Assembly (NCBI RefSeq): GCF_015594925.2
Contig: NZ_CP087591.1
Span: forward strand, 682,001-746,000
Direction of reading: 5' to 3'
From: Vibrio sp. VB16
Lineage (GTDB): Bacteria; Pseudomonadota; Gammaproteobacteria; Enterobacterales; Vibrionaceae
Length of the DNA: 64,000 nucleotides
Part shown: piece after piece, positions 56,054 through 64,000 of the stretch
Position numbering within the stretch: position 1 is the first letter of the stretch
How the letters are laid out: each line of letters opens with the position of its first letter
Program-made: the position numbers and the translations under genes
Notes under the pieces: model-generated
The model's input: the letters and a program-made list of their open reading frames with translations, nothing else
Databases searched by the model: none
What the model was told of the DNA's origin: nothing

Positions 56054-57058
56054 TCAAGGTTGTTTACGCCAGACAAGGTATAAAACAAATAAGCCACCGA
56101 GTGCCGCAGTGACGATACCAACGGGTAGTTCTTGCGGGGCCAAAATTGTTCGGCTTACCAGATCACCAACCAACAAAATGACCGCGCCCCAAAGTGCGAT
56201 TAGAGGGAGCGCCCGTTTATGGATTACACCTGAATAAGGACGAACAAGGTGTGGCACCATAAGACCAATAAAACCAACAACACCAGTGAGTGACACAATG
56301 GCCGCAGTGCAAAAGGCGCAGCAGAGAAAGATCTCTCTTTGCAACCGATAAACATTAATACCCAGCGATCGTGTTGTCTGTTCGCTGACCAATAAGGTAT
56401 CGAGTTCACGATAGCGCTTGGCTATCAACACAACAAGGCAAAGCACGCCCACTGCCGCAAATATCAAATTATCCCAGCGAGCAAGCCCTAAACCGCCCAT
56501 CGTCCAGAACAAGATGGAGCTTGCCGCCCGCTGATCGCCCGAATAAATCAGAAAACTAGTAATGGCACCAAATAAAAATGAGATGGCTAGGCCGCACAAG
56601 ATAAGGTTGTTGTTACCCTGCTTTTTTTGCATTGAAAAGAGCACCATCACAGCGGTGGCCGACACGATGCCGCCGGTGAATGCGGCAATAGGAAGAGACC
56701 AAATGCCGAGTGCATCCCCTAGTTGAGTAATGATCAACACCGCGCCTGCAGAGGCACCGGAGGACAATCCAAACAGAAATGGATCGGCCAAGTCATTTTT
56801 GGTTGAGGTCTGGAGTAACGCGCCTACCATAGCAAGCCCCGAACCGGCAATGACGGCCAACAATGCTCTGGGCAACCTAAAATCTATCAGTATTCGGCTG
56901 GTCATATTCACCTCCTCATCATTGAAGGAACGCAACCCTGTTAGCACTTCCCTCAAAGACAAAGGCACAGACCCAAATTGTAAACTCAACATAAAAGCGA
57001 GCAGAATTGCAGCAATACCAACTAACCATGCCACTCGGTATTTGTTAAGTATCATCAA
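56054..57058 (-). CDS. ABC permease, FecCD/BtuC family
   Basis: 334 residues with about ten membrane segments. Hallmarks of siderophore, heme and cobalamin permeases: RLPRALLAVIAGSGLAMVGALLQ (about 61-83), DPFLFGLSSGASAGA and GFIGLMVPHLVR with GxLVPH-type coupling loop. Third gene of a three-gene operon; eight bases after the binding-protein gene. Confidence 0.9.
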   Translation of the reverse strand: MMILNKYRVAWLVGIAAILLAFMLSLQFGSVPLSLREVLTGLRSFNDEEVNMTSRILIDFRLPRALLAVIAGSGLAMVGALLQTSTKNDLADPFLFGLSSGASAGAVLIITQLGDALGIWSLPIAAFTGGIVSATAVMVLFSMQKKQGNNNLILCGLAISFLFGAITSFLIYSGDQRAASSILFWTMGGLGLARWDNLIFAAVGVLCLVVLIAKRYRELDTLLVSEQTTRSLGINVYRLQREIFLCCAFCTAAIVSLTGVVGFIGLMVPHLVRPYSGVIHKRALPLIALWGAVILLVGDLVSRTILAPQELPVGIVTAALGGLFVLYLVWRKQP

Positions 57059-57066
57059 ACCGTCAA

Positions 57067-58047
57067 CTACCTTTTCACTTGTTGAGGAATAAACGCATTC
57101 GCGAGCTCCTCAATAGCGCCTATATTGGCAGGACCAGGCGTAAGCTGCTCATATCGTAACTTGACATAACGGCCTGACGTCACCGCATTGGTATGTTTCA
57201 TTAACGGGTGCTGCTCAAGAAAATGTTGAAGTGAATCGGCACCACTTGCTGTTTGATAGTCGAGAAGGATAATGACATCAGGATTTTTACGCGCAACGTT
57301 TTCCCATGAGGTTCTTCCCCAACTGGTTTCCATGTTGCCAGTGATGCTCCGGCCACCCGCTGCTTCTATCATGGCATTTGGCATCGCGTATTTACCCGCC
57401 GTGAAAGGTTTGTCTTCTCCTGAGTCATACAAAAAAACGTTTGGTGGCGTATTGGTGTTGCCCGTACCATTTTGTTTTTCCGTTACTTTTTGCACTCTTG
57501 CTTTCCAATCTTTTATCAAAGCTTCAGCTTCTGATTGTTTGTCAAAAATAACCCCTAACTTTTTAATGTCATCGTAAAGCAATGCCATGCTGGCACCTTT
57601 TTTATTTTTTTGAGTATGAATGCAGCTTTCCGACAGCACTAAGGTGTTGATGCCGTATGGTTTGAGTGTTTGTGGCGTAACTTCACCGCCGACTTTCATT
57701 CCATAATTCCAACCAGCGAAAAAGAAATCGGTCTCTGCGGCAACGAGCCTTTCCAACGATGGATATTTAGGTGCTAGCTCAGGGATATCTCCTAGCCTTT
57801 CATTGAATGATGCCGACATTTTATACCAGCCAGTAATTCCGGTAACACCGACCATGTTTTCCTGGAGGCCAAGCGCAAACGCCATCTCACTCATATTAAT
57901 ATCGTGAACCACTGCGCGAACGGGACGTTTGTCAATTGTCAACGGGCTACCGCAATTATCAACGGTGACAGGGTATTGGGTATTGGTCGCGTTAGCGACA
58001 GAGAGTGGTAAAGCAAATAACAGAGTGGGGATCAAAGACCACTTCAT
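57067..58047 (-). CDS. ABC substrate-binding protein, metal-complex type (FecB/BtuF-like)
   Basis: 326 residues, signal peptide cleaved near ANA (21). Two-lobe type III binding protein with RPVRAVVHDINMSEMAFALGL and a long linking helix. SBP of this class carries ferric siderophores, heme or cobalamin. No TonB-dependent receptor lies nearby to name the ligand. Overlaps the ATPase gene by four bases. Confidence 0.85.
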   Translation of the reverse strand: MKWSLIPTLLFALPLSVANATNTQYPVTVDNCGSPLTIDKRPVRAVVHDINMSEMAFALGLQENMVGVTGITGWYKMSASFNERLGDIPELAPKYPSLERLVAAETDFFFAGWNYGMKVGGEVTPQTLKPYGINTLVLSESCIHTQKNKKGASMALLYDDIKKLGVIFDKQSEAEALIKDWKARVQKVTEKQNGTGNTNTPPNVFLYDSGEDKPFTAGKYAMPNAMIEAAGGRSITGNMETSWGRTSWENVARKNPDVIILLDYQTASGADSLQHFLEQHPLMKHTNAVTSGRYVKLRYEQLTPGPANIGAIEELANAFIPQQVKR

Positions 58048-58880
58048 TGGGCGGCTCCTATTAAAGATAAATGGTTGTGAGGTGATGCAGCTTCAAAATG
58101 ATGAATCGTGCTATGCATCTGAGGATGGTTAAACGAAATAACCCGCAGTCCAAAAACAGGTGTCATGAAATCGTCTCGCATAAGAATATCGGGCGGCGCA
58201 AAGGCCACCATTTTTTGCTCAGACATCAAAAGAACATTGTCAGCGAAAGGCGTTACTAGAGGTAAATCATGCAGTACGACAACGGATGCAATACCTCGAT
58301 GTTTAATGAGTTCCAGAAGCTCGAGGCGAGCAAGTGGATCGAGATGATTAGTAGGTTCATCTAAAAGAAGGAGTCTGGGCTCCTGAGAAAATGCTCGCGC
58401 AATACTTGCACGCTGTTGCTCTCCGCCAGAGAGTTCACCAAAATATCGATGACTTTTGTGTGAGAGACCAACATCTTCAATCGCTTGCTTAACCGCCCTA
58501 TCATGCTCTTGCTTACTACAACAGAACATATGTGGCACACGACCCAGAAAAACATACTCATTGACACTCATGCGCGGATCAACATACTCATGTTGTGCTA
58601 CTACTGCGACTATTTTAGCAATTTGTTGTCTTGGTAGATGATCGACTCTGTTGCCAAATATCCTAAGTTCACCAGATGCAGTTTGGTACTCTCCCGTAAT
58701 GCCTTTTAGCAAACTGGATTTTCCACTGCCATTTGGGCCAATAATGGCGACACACTCACCCTCACAAACATCAAACGTGATGTCTGACACAGCCCGCCAA
58801 TTAGCGGGGCCATTTGCGCATAGACGTTGTGCCGACAATACAGGCTTATTCAATTTTTCCATTGGAGGAGCCGAAGACAT
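58044..58880 (-). CDS. ABC ATPase, FecE/BtuD-type, of the metal-complex importer
   Basis: 278 residues. Walker A GPNGSGKSS (about 49), signature LSGGEQQR, Walker B LLLLDEP and switch His (VVLHDLP) canonical. First gene of the operon. The ATG at 58880 lies within the left arm of a long palindrome and has no evident ribosome site; an ATG at 58862 is the alternative and also lacks one. Translation may therefore be from a very short leader. Confidence 0.88.
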   Translation of the reverse strand: MSSAPPMEKLNKPVLSAQRLCANGPANWRAVSDITFDVCEGECVAIIGPNGSGKSSLLKGITGEYQTASGELRIFGNRVDHLPRQQIAKIVAVVAQHEYVDPRMSVNEYVFLGRVPHMFCCSKQEHDRAVKQAIEDVGLSHKSHRYFGELSGGEQQRASIARAFSQEPRLLLLDEPTNHLDPLARLELLELIKHRGIASVVVLHDLPLVTPFADNVLLMSEQKMVAFAPPDILMRDDFMTPVFGLRVISFNHPQMHSTIHHFEAASPHNHLSLIGAAQ

Positions 58881-58928
58881 TATTAATTGTTATGATATAA
58901 CATAACAATTAATAATGTCTTTTGTCAA
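58876..58928 (-). promoter_or_regulatory. Palindromic operator overlapping promoter and start codon of the metal-complex ABC operon
   Basis: GACATTATTAATTGTTATG (58876-58894) is repeated exactly as its reverse complement at 58901-58919 around the loop ATATAA. On the minus strand a perfect TTGACA (58928-58923) precedes it, with TATGTT 18 bases on as a possible -10. The core TGTTATGATATAACA resembles the Zur box (TGTTATANTATAACA) with one change. A repressor here would block RNA polymerase outright. Confidence 0.75.
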
Positions 58929-59128
58929 TGAATCGAGTGGCCAATCGGTCGAAATACCTAATGGGGCACTTCTGTTTTACGGAACGCCAACTGTCTCGGA
59001 TTTAGAGAGATCCAATCCAATATCCACCTAGCTCATTAATGGAAAGAAATGTGTTATTAAATTCGAGAGACACCGCTTTTTGACCATCTGGTACATACCA
59101 CAGCAATACATCACCCTCGTTCCCACGT

Positions 59129-59208
59129 CGGAGTGAAATGACCCCAATAGTTGGACAACCAATGTTGGTGCATTCAAGTCACTTATTACTAACAATGACA
59201 ACGGATAG
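59129..59208 (+). pseudogene. Decayed glycosyltransferase fragment resembling the end of sypH
   Basis: At 59158-59208 the translation reads TNVGAFKSLITNNDNG then stop, against TNVGALDSLIISNENGW in SypH; 40 of 51 bases match 48771-48821 by my alignment. Just upstream, in another frame, SEMTPIV resembles SRGIPVI. No intact frame remains. It is either a relic of a sypH duplicate or of a missing syp glycosyltransferase gene. Confidence 0.55.
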
Positions 59209-59224
59209 ATGGATATTATTTTGA

Positions 59225-59239
59225 TTCTCAAATTGAGAA
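59225..59239. promoter_or_regulatory. SypG-type enhancer box of the second syp operon
   Basis: TTCTCAAATTGAGAA, the same palindrome as at 39064-39078 with a different three-base centre. It ends 71 bases before the -24 box. Confidence 0.75.
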
Positions 59240-59310
59240 CACGATTTCTTTGTTAGAATTAAAACTATTAAAGTTATTAATATTCAACATGTTAAACAAG
59301 ATTGACATTC

Positions 59311-59326
59311 TGGCATTGAGATTGCT
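59311..59326 (+). promoter_or_regulatory. Sigma54 promoter of the second syp operon
   Basis: TGGCATTGAGATTGCT matches the sigma54 consensus well, with the -12 box TTGCT perfect and GG-N10-GC spacing. 23 bases before the glycosyltransferase start. Confidence 0.8.
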
Positions 59327-59349
59327 GTTTAACCATACTGCTCAATAAT

Positions 59350-60555
59350 ATGGACATCGGTATGGAACAGAATACGCATCAAAAGAAATCCAAAAATCAC
59401 TGCTTAATTTTTGATCCGATTCCGTTCTTCGGAGGTTCAAAGCTTGCCACTCAAGAAGCCCTCAACCAGTGTGATAACGAGTCCGTCTCATTCACTGTCC
59501 TTACCGTTAGCCCGACTTGCTGGGAGAGTGAGGTTTCATTAAGTACCCATCAAATAAAGACCATTCACCTTCGAATGCCTCCCCTTCTTTTCAACGCCAG
59601 TCACGGAGGACTTTTTTGGGTCAAGCAATTCTATTTTTCTCTCATGCTCTTCATCACTTTACTTCGTATCCCGCCCGTAAACACAGTGGTAGGCATGTCT
59701 GGTCCAGGCGTTGATATGTCGCTCTATCTCGTAAAGGTATTCTGGCGGTTTCCATTGATTCAACTTATCCATGGCCCTGTTGCGAAGTCTCGCTCCATTG
59801 GTCATTGCTTAACGAAAGCAGACGTCATCTTTGCGCTTGAATCCTGCCACCCGTCAATACAATCAGCGTTTAGCCATTATTTCGGTTGGAGAGTCCACGC
59901 TCATTCCGCACGGGAATTTACACAGTTTGCTCTCTCCTCTCCACACTATCTTTTTTTCAACAATGGTATTAGTTCAAATCAATGGCCGACTTCGTGTACC
60001 TATGGTGAACCGCGCCTTTTTTGGGCCGCATCTCTACTAAAATGGAAGGGGCTAGATACACTGATTGAAACTGGAAAACGCTTAGGCAATACAACCCCCA
60101 TACCTACAGACATTTGTTATATAAAGCCGGAACGTACGCAGATCTCGATTACACAAGCACCGGTTCAAATCCCACTTTTTTCATGGCATAAAAACCCTAG
60201 AAACCTGGATGAATTAAGAGCACGAAACAATGTATTTGTTTCTACTAGCCAAAATGAACCCTTTGGCTTATCGATACTAGAAGCAATGGCCGCCGGTATG
60301 TGTGTTCTCATTCCCAATGACGGTGCCTATTGGGATAGTGTATTGACTCATAAGGTGGATTGTATCAAATACAAACCCAACGATTCTGAAGACCTTTTTC
60401 TCTCTATCCAAACACTTATTTATTCTCCTTTCTTGATTCCAGCTATCGGTCAAAAAGCAAAAAGTAAAGCAGAGAACTATCATGCAGAACAATGCTATAG
60501 AAAAATCGCAAAGGCCATAGTGCAACCGCACAAACAAATCACGAAAGGGGGTTAA
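59350..60555 (+). CDS. Glycosyltransferase of the syp locus (SypI/J-like)
   Basis: 401 residues, GT-B fold. FDPIPFFGGSKLAT N-terminal loop, ASLLKWKGLDTLIETGKRLG near 227 and SQNEPFGLSILEAMAAGMCVLI (about 296-317) with the E-x7-E motif. V. fischeri has two glycosyltransferases (SypI, SypJ) between SypH and SypK; only one is here. The start could also be the ATG 12 bases later. First gene of the second syp operon. Confidence 0.82.
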   Translation: MDIGMEQNTHQKKSKNHCLIFDPIPFFGGSKLATQEALNQCDNESVSFTVLTVSPTCWESEVSLSTHQIKTIHLRMPPLLFNASHGGLFWVKQFYFSLMLFITLLRIPPVNTVVGMSGPGVDMSLYLVKVFWRFPLIQLIHGPVAKSRSIGHCLTKADVIFALESCHPSIQSAFSHYFGWRVHAHSAREFTQFALSSPHYLFFNNGISSNQWPTSCTYGEPRLFWAASLLKWKGLDTLIETGKRLGNTTPIPTDICYIKPERTQISITQAPVQIPLFSWHKNPRNLDELRARNNVFVSTSQNEPFGLSILEAMAAGMCVLIPNDGAYWDSVLTHKVDCIKYKPNDSEDLFLSIQTLIYSPFLIPAIGQKAKSKAENYHAEQCYRKIAKAIVQPHKQITKGG

Positions 60556-60556
60556 C

Positions 60557-61993
60557 GTGATGATCCGGTTATCAGTGCCCTCAGGTTTCAGGAATATACT
60601 CTATTACGGAATAGGTCTATTTCTGATGAAAGGTTTGTCCTTATTTATGTTGCCATTTATTGCCGCTAACCTATCCATTGAAGAGGTGGGTAAACTTGAA
60701 ATCCTCGCCAGTATCGCGGCATTTCTCGGCCTGTTCATTAATCTATCCATGCACGAAGCGCTTTATCGTTATTCAGGTGTAGAAAATAGCCCGTTGAATA
60801 AGAAAAAAATCGCGGCACAAATCTACACGCTGACGGTACTCATTGCGTTACTCACTCTTCCTTTATTGCTTTTATTCTCCGGTTATTACCTTACTCAACT
60901 TACGCTTCTGGTTACGCACACTGAATTTTCAATATTAGCCTTTGGTTTATCTATCGAGGGGGCATTGGGAATATCGTTGGCGTGGTTACGCATGCAAGAT
61001 AGAGCAAAGTGCTTTGTCCTTGTCACCGCCGCAAGCGCAATTCTACAACTGATATTGGTTATTATGGCGATACGATTAGACGCTGGTGTCTCAGGGGTTT
61101 TACTTTCCTCTGTTGTTTCACATGCAATTCAACTCGGTGTGCTTCATCGAATTAATAGATGGTCTTTCACCTTTCCTAGTGTTGAGAAAATGAAGACCTT
61201 TGCTCGCTATTGCCTACCACTGGCTCTTGCAAGCAGTATTGGTTTCGCCTTGAATGGTGCCGATAGATGGATACTTGCCTATTCTGGATCGCTGGCGGAT
61301 GTTGCGGTGTACGCCATCGCACTGAAGTTTTCGTTAGCAATGTGTATTCTGGTTCAACCTTACGGCCTCTGGTGGATGCCCAAACGGTTCCAGCACATAG
61401 AGAACTTTGGTTGCCAATCGACGGCCCAATTGTCCCAATACGGTTTTGTCTGGATCGCTATGCTTGCCGCGTCAATCTCTTATTTAGCGCCTGTTTTTAT
61501 CACCTTAGCGCTGCCTGAGGGCTATTCAGATTCAACCAAGTATGTACTGGGAACCCTCTCTATCGCACTGATGAAAGAGCTGAGCGAAATAGGCAATATT
61601 GGTCTCCTTTACCGTCGTAAAACTGGCACACTACTCGCTATCAATATCGTCGCTTCAACCGTAGGCGTTTCTGTTGCTTGGTTGCTCAAAGAGTCAGGCG
61701 TTTGGGGAATAATATTGGCCCTTAATATTGCTCAACTGCTTAAACTGATTCTGATATTCGCTCTAAGTCAAAGGTACTATTTCATTCCTTATCAGACTCG
61801 TCCTATCCTATTCATTTTTTCCTTCACCGCCTTGTTCATCCTAGGTTCCTATTCGTTGAACGGTTTAACCGCCCAAATTATCTTAACCATCGCCGCGCCA
61901 TTCGTGATTTTAGCAACAGCCATTATCTCTGGCCTTATCCCTTCCATTTTTCTACCCAAATTGAACAATAGCAAAGAGCTCGGTCGTTTATGA
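60557..61993 (+). CDS. sypK: Lipid-linked oligosaccharide flippase, Wzx type (SypK-like)
   Basis: 478 residues with 12-14 membrane segments. Polysaccharide-biosynthesis (MATE/MOP) flippase pattern, LYYGIGLFLMKGLSLFMLPF at the start and NGADRWILAYSGSLADVAVYAIA near 234. AAAGGGGG precedes both the GTG at 60557 and the ATG at 60560; either may be used. It overlaps the next gene by four bases. Moves the repeat unit across the inner membrane. Confidence 0.85.
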   Translation: MMIRLSVPSGFRNILYYGIGLFLMKGLSLFMLPFIAANLSIEEVGKLEILASIAAFLGLFINLSMHEALYRYSGVENSPLNKKKIAAQIYTLTVLIALLTLPLLLLFSGYYLTQLTLLVTHTEFSILAFGLSIEGALGISLAWLRMQDRAKCFVLVTAASAILQLILVIMAIRLDAGVSGVLLSSVVSHAIQLGVLHRINRWSFTFPSVEKMKTFARYCLPLALASSIGFALNGADRWILAYSGSLADVAVYAIALKFSLAMCILVQPYGLWWMPKRFQHIENFGCQSTAQLSQYGFVWIAMLAASISYLAPVFITLALPEGYSDSTKYVLGTLSIALMKELSEIGNIGLLYRRKTGTLLAINIVASTVGVSVAWLLKESGVWGIILALNIAQLLKLILIFALSQRYYFIPYQTRPILFIFSFTALFILGSYSLNGLTAQIILTIAAPFVILATAIISGLIPSIFLPKLNNSKELGRL

Positions 61994-63384
61994 AACTCTC
62001 ACCGAAAACCCACATCCCATCCGGCCACCGTTATGCAGGCATAACACTTGTTACTCTGTGTTGCGCCGTTATATCGCTTATCTGGACTATCGCTCCCAAC
62101 CCTGTTGTGGCCCTCATACTATGCGCTTTACCACTAGGGGTACTTTTTGTTATTAACCATATGTTTGGGTTGGTTTTTCTCTTTGTTATCTTCTCATTTT
62201 TTCGCATTCATGAGGTTATCCCTGTACTTTATCCATTGAAGATCCCGTTGCTATTATCGGCAGGTGCTCTACTTGCTCTTGCATGGCACAGTGTCATTAG
62301 CAAGACACTCACTCCCTATTGGCATCCCTCTCTTTCTTGGTTAGTGGCGTTTTGGGTTCTCATATTGATCGGCATCGCGCTTGCGTCAAACCGACCTATT
62401 GCCATTGAGTACTTTAAGAATATCTATTGGAAAATCATGATCATGACGCTGGCTATTATCTGGATAGTCAACCAGGCTAAATACCTTTCTTACATTACAC
62501 TATTGATTAATTTTTCTGGTTTATTGGTGGGCAGTGTCGCCGTTTATAACTCAATAAATGGCATTGGTCTCGTGGAAGGCAGTCGTGTCACTATTGGCCG
62601 TGATATCGGTTCAATGCTCGGCGACCCAAATGATTTAGCACTCGTTTTGATGTTCCCACTCGCGTTCTCAATATCAACCTTTATCACCAAAAAAAATCCA
62701 TTGATGCTTCGTATGTTTGCAATAGTCATTAGCGCCATACTTATCTACTCTATTATTGCCACGCAAAGCCGAGGCGGGCTATTAGGAACACTCGCCATTT
62801 TCTCCGTATTAGCATTGGGTAAAATCCGTTCAAAAACCTTGTTATTTTTCCTTGGTATTACCGTAACGCTATTTCTCTACTTCTTTGCCGGGATCTCAGA
62901 AAGAGCCTCTGGGGGTGCAGCTGAAATAGGCGTAGATGCATCTGCGATGGGTCGCTTATATGCATGGCAAGCCGCATTTCGAATGTCATTAGAAAATCCC
63001 CTAACGGGTGTTGGCCTCAATAATTTCTACTCAAATTATTTCTATTACAGCTCTCATTGGGATGGGTTGAACCACGCTGTACACAGCACTTGGTTTGGTG
63101 TGTTAGCGGAAACAGGAATGCTAGGTTTATTTGTATTCATCAGTTTCATCGTGTCTTTAATCAGAACAGCAAAGAACACCGTAAACAAAGTTAAAACACA
63201 CACTTACCCAGCAAGTGTAGAGACCATGGCGAATGCCGTTTATGCAGGTCTAATTGGTACTGTGATCTCTGGTACTTTTTTAACTCAAGGGTTCAACTGG
63301 CCAATCTACATTCTTGCTGCGCTCACCATTTGTGTCGCTCAAATTGCTAGTCAAAATGAGAATTCAAAACAAGAAATTCTGTAA
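61990..63384 (+). CDS. sypL: O-antigen polymerase/ligase-like protein (SypL-like, Wzy type)
   Basis: 464 residues with about 12 membrane segments, and a Wzy_C type loop with ENPLTGVGLNNFYSNYF and HAVHSTWFGVLAETG (about 335-375). Polymerises repeat units in the periplasm. Start overlaps sypK by four bases. Located after the flippase as in V. fischeri. Confidence 0.83.
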   Translation: MKLSPKTHIPSGHRYAGITLVTLCCAVISLIWTIAPNPVVALILCALPLGVLFVINHMFGLVFLFVIFSFFRIHEVIPVLYPLKIPLLLSAGALLALAWHSVISKTLTPYWHPSLSWLVAFWVLILIGIALASNRPIAIEYFKNIYWKIMIMTLAIIWIVNQAKYLSYITLLINFSGLLVGSVAVYNSINGIGLVEGSRVTIGRDIGSMLGDPNDLALVLMFPLAFSISTFITKKNPLMLRMFAIVISAILIYSIIATQSRGGLLGTLAIFSVLALGKIRSKTLLFFLGITVTLFLYFFAGISERASGGAAEIGVDASAMGRLYAWQAAFRMSLENPLTGVGLNNFYSNYFYYSSHWDGLNHAVHSTWFGVLAETGMLGLFVFISFIVSLIRTAKNTVNKVKTHTYPASVETMANAVYAGLIGTVISGTFLTQGFNWPIYILAALTICVAQIASQNENSKQEIL

Positions 63385-63411
63385 CCAATTGATTTTATGC
63401 TTTTTATTAAA

Positions 63412-63427
63412 TGGCACATTCTGTGAA
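63412..63427 (+). promoter_or_regulatory. Weak sigma54 promoter candidate before sypM
   Basis: TGGCACATTCTGTGAA has a perfect -24 box but GTGAA at -12. A half SypG box (TGAGAA, 63357-63362) is about 50 bases upstream. V. fischeri has a separate promoter before sypM. Confidence 0.3.
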
Positions 63428-63462
63428 AGTCTTATTGAAAGGAATCAAAAAAAGGCTTTATC

Positions 63463-64000
63463 ATGATGACACTTTCCCCCAACAACCTGAAAAATTGGTT
63501 GAAGCAGAGTTCTAACCCATACCATCAAAAACTGTTCAGCTTGCTAAAAAGCATACGAACCTTCGATATGCCTACGCCTAAAGCTCTCAATAAAGCACTC
63601 TACTTCTTGCTCATTCTGACCAGAAATTTTTTGAGTAACGTGACTCGAATTTTTCTTTATACACCCGCGTTTAAAGGACGAGTGCATTCCTGTGGCAAAA
63701 ATCTTTACCTTTACACTGGCATTCCATTTATCTCCGGCCCCCTATCTATCGACGTAGGCGAAAACTGTCGTATTTCTGGACAAACCACGTTTAGTGGCCG
63801 CTCTACTAGCCATAATCCTAGCCTCATTATCGGTAACAACGTTGGTATTGGTTGGCAGACCACTATGGCCGTCGGCACTCAAATCGTTATTGGAAATAAT
63901 GTAAGGATTGCCGGAAGGTCCTCTCTATTTGGTTATTCTGGCCATCCATTTGACGCAAAGAAAAGAGCGGCTGGAGACCCAGACCTAAGCAATCAAACAG
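63463..64000 (+). CDS. sypM: Hexapeptide-repeat acetyltransferase (SypM-like), C-terminus outside window
   Basis: 179 codons are visible. AAGG lies seven bases before the first of two tandem ATG codons. After a basic, hydrophobic N-terminal segment (about 30-75), left-handed beta-helix repeats appear from residue 95 (LSIDVGENCRIS, LIIGNNVGIGWQ, IVIGNNVRIAG) with the GHPFD loop near residue 164 typical of O-acetyltransferases. It would acetylate the exopolysaccharide. The end lies beyond base 64000. Confidence 0.82.
   Translation, partial: MMTLSPNNLKNWLKQSSNPYHQKLFSLLKSIRTFDMPTPKALNKALYFLLILTRNFLSNVTRIFLYTPAFKGRVHSCGKNLYLYTGIPFISGPLSIDVGENCRISGQTTFSGRSTSHNPSLIIGNNVGIGWQTTMAVGTQIVIGNNVRIAGRSSLFGYSGHPFDAKKRAAGDPDLSNQT

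Noticed and set aside
49000..59100. The block between the two syp halves as a mobile genomic island
   Set aside because: No integrase, attachment repeats, tRNA or composition shift was seen; several genes are ordinary chromosomal types. The split is real but the mechanism is not shown.

Overview
The window looks like chromosomal DNA of a Vibrio or close relative (Vibrionaceae). Codon use and base composition are uniform and moderately AT-rich. The maltose genes have the divergent malK / malEFG layout known from Vibrio, there is a DUF3316 periplasmic protein of the kind common in vibrios, and the right third is a syp-type biofilm polysaccharide locus (STAS, OmpA-like lipoprotein, Wza-like exporter, hybrid kinase, sigma54 response regulator, glycosyltransferases, flippase, polymerase, acetyltransferase). 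No rRNA, tRNA, CRISPR array, integrase or intact insertion sequence was seen.

Layout. (1) 1-2958, minus: a periplasmic solute-binding protein followed by a membrane GGDEF-EAL protein cut by the window edge. (2) 3421-23661: a glycerol/dihydroxyacetone block. A fused dihydroxyacetone kinase and glycerol dehydrogenase (plus) and a six-gene glycerol-type ABC importer glpSTPQUV (minus) lie at the two ends, with a DhaR/AcoR-like sigma54 activator beside the importer. Nearly identical -24/-12 promoters (TGGCATGAAWTTGGCA) and upstream TGTTCA half-sites precede both operons, suggesting one DhaR-controlled regulon: import glycerol, oxidise it to dihydroxyacetone, phosphorylate to DHAP. Embedded in this block at 6332-14917 is an operon of RpiR regulator, split transketolase (two genes), CUT1-type ABC importer and FGGY kinase, which looks like a route for an unidentified ketose; apulose-4-phosphate transketolase chemistry is the closest known precedent. 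(3) 23717-28656: sbcDC. (4) 28919-32362: N-acetylmuramic acid use, murP-murQ with divergent murR. (5) 32497-33427: a hotdog thioesterase and a small unknown protein. (6) 33491-38906: maltose/maltodextrin ABC genes with MalT boxes and a CRP-like site.

(7) 39203-48998: first half of the syp-like locus, sypA-sypB-sypC-sypD, a PhnD-like periplasmic binding protein where sypE would be expected, sypF, sypG, sypH. It is preceded by a palindromic SypG-type box (TTCTCA-N3-TGAGAA) and a -24/-12 promoter. (8) 49264-58880: an unrelated mixed block (trypsin-like protease, DEAD-box helicase, DUF3316, AhpD-like protein, frameshifted AraC regulator, DUF1289, unknown protein, metal-complex ABC importer whose promoter is overlain by a 19-bp-arm palindrome). 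(9) 59129-64000: a decayed glycosyltransferase fragment resembling the end of sypH, then a second SypG box and sigma54 promoter with the same spacing as the first, driving a glycosyltransferase, flippase (sypK), polymerase (sypL) and a partial acetyltransferase (sypM). The syp locus therefore appears split by about 10 kb at an operon boundary while keeping joint SypG control.

All functional calls rest on reading motifs and gene order by eye; no database search was run.
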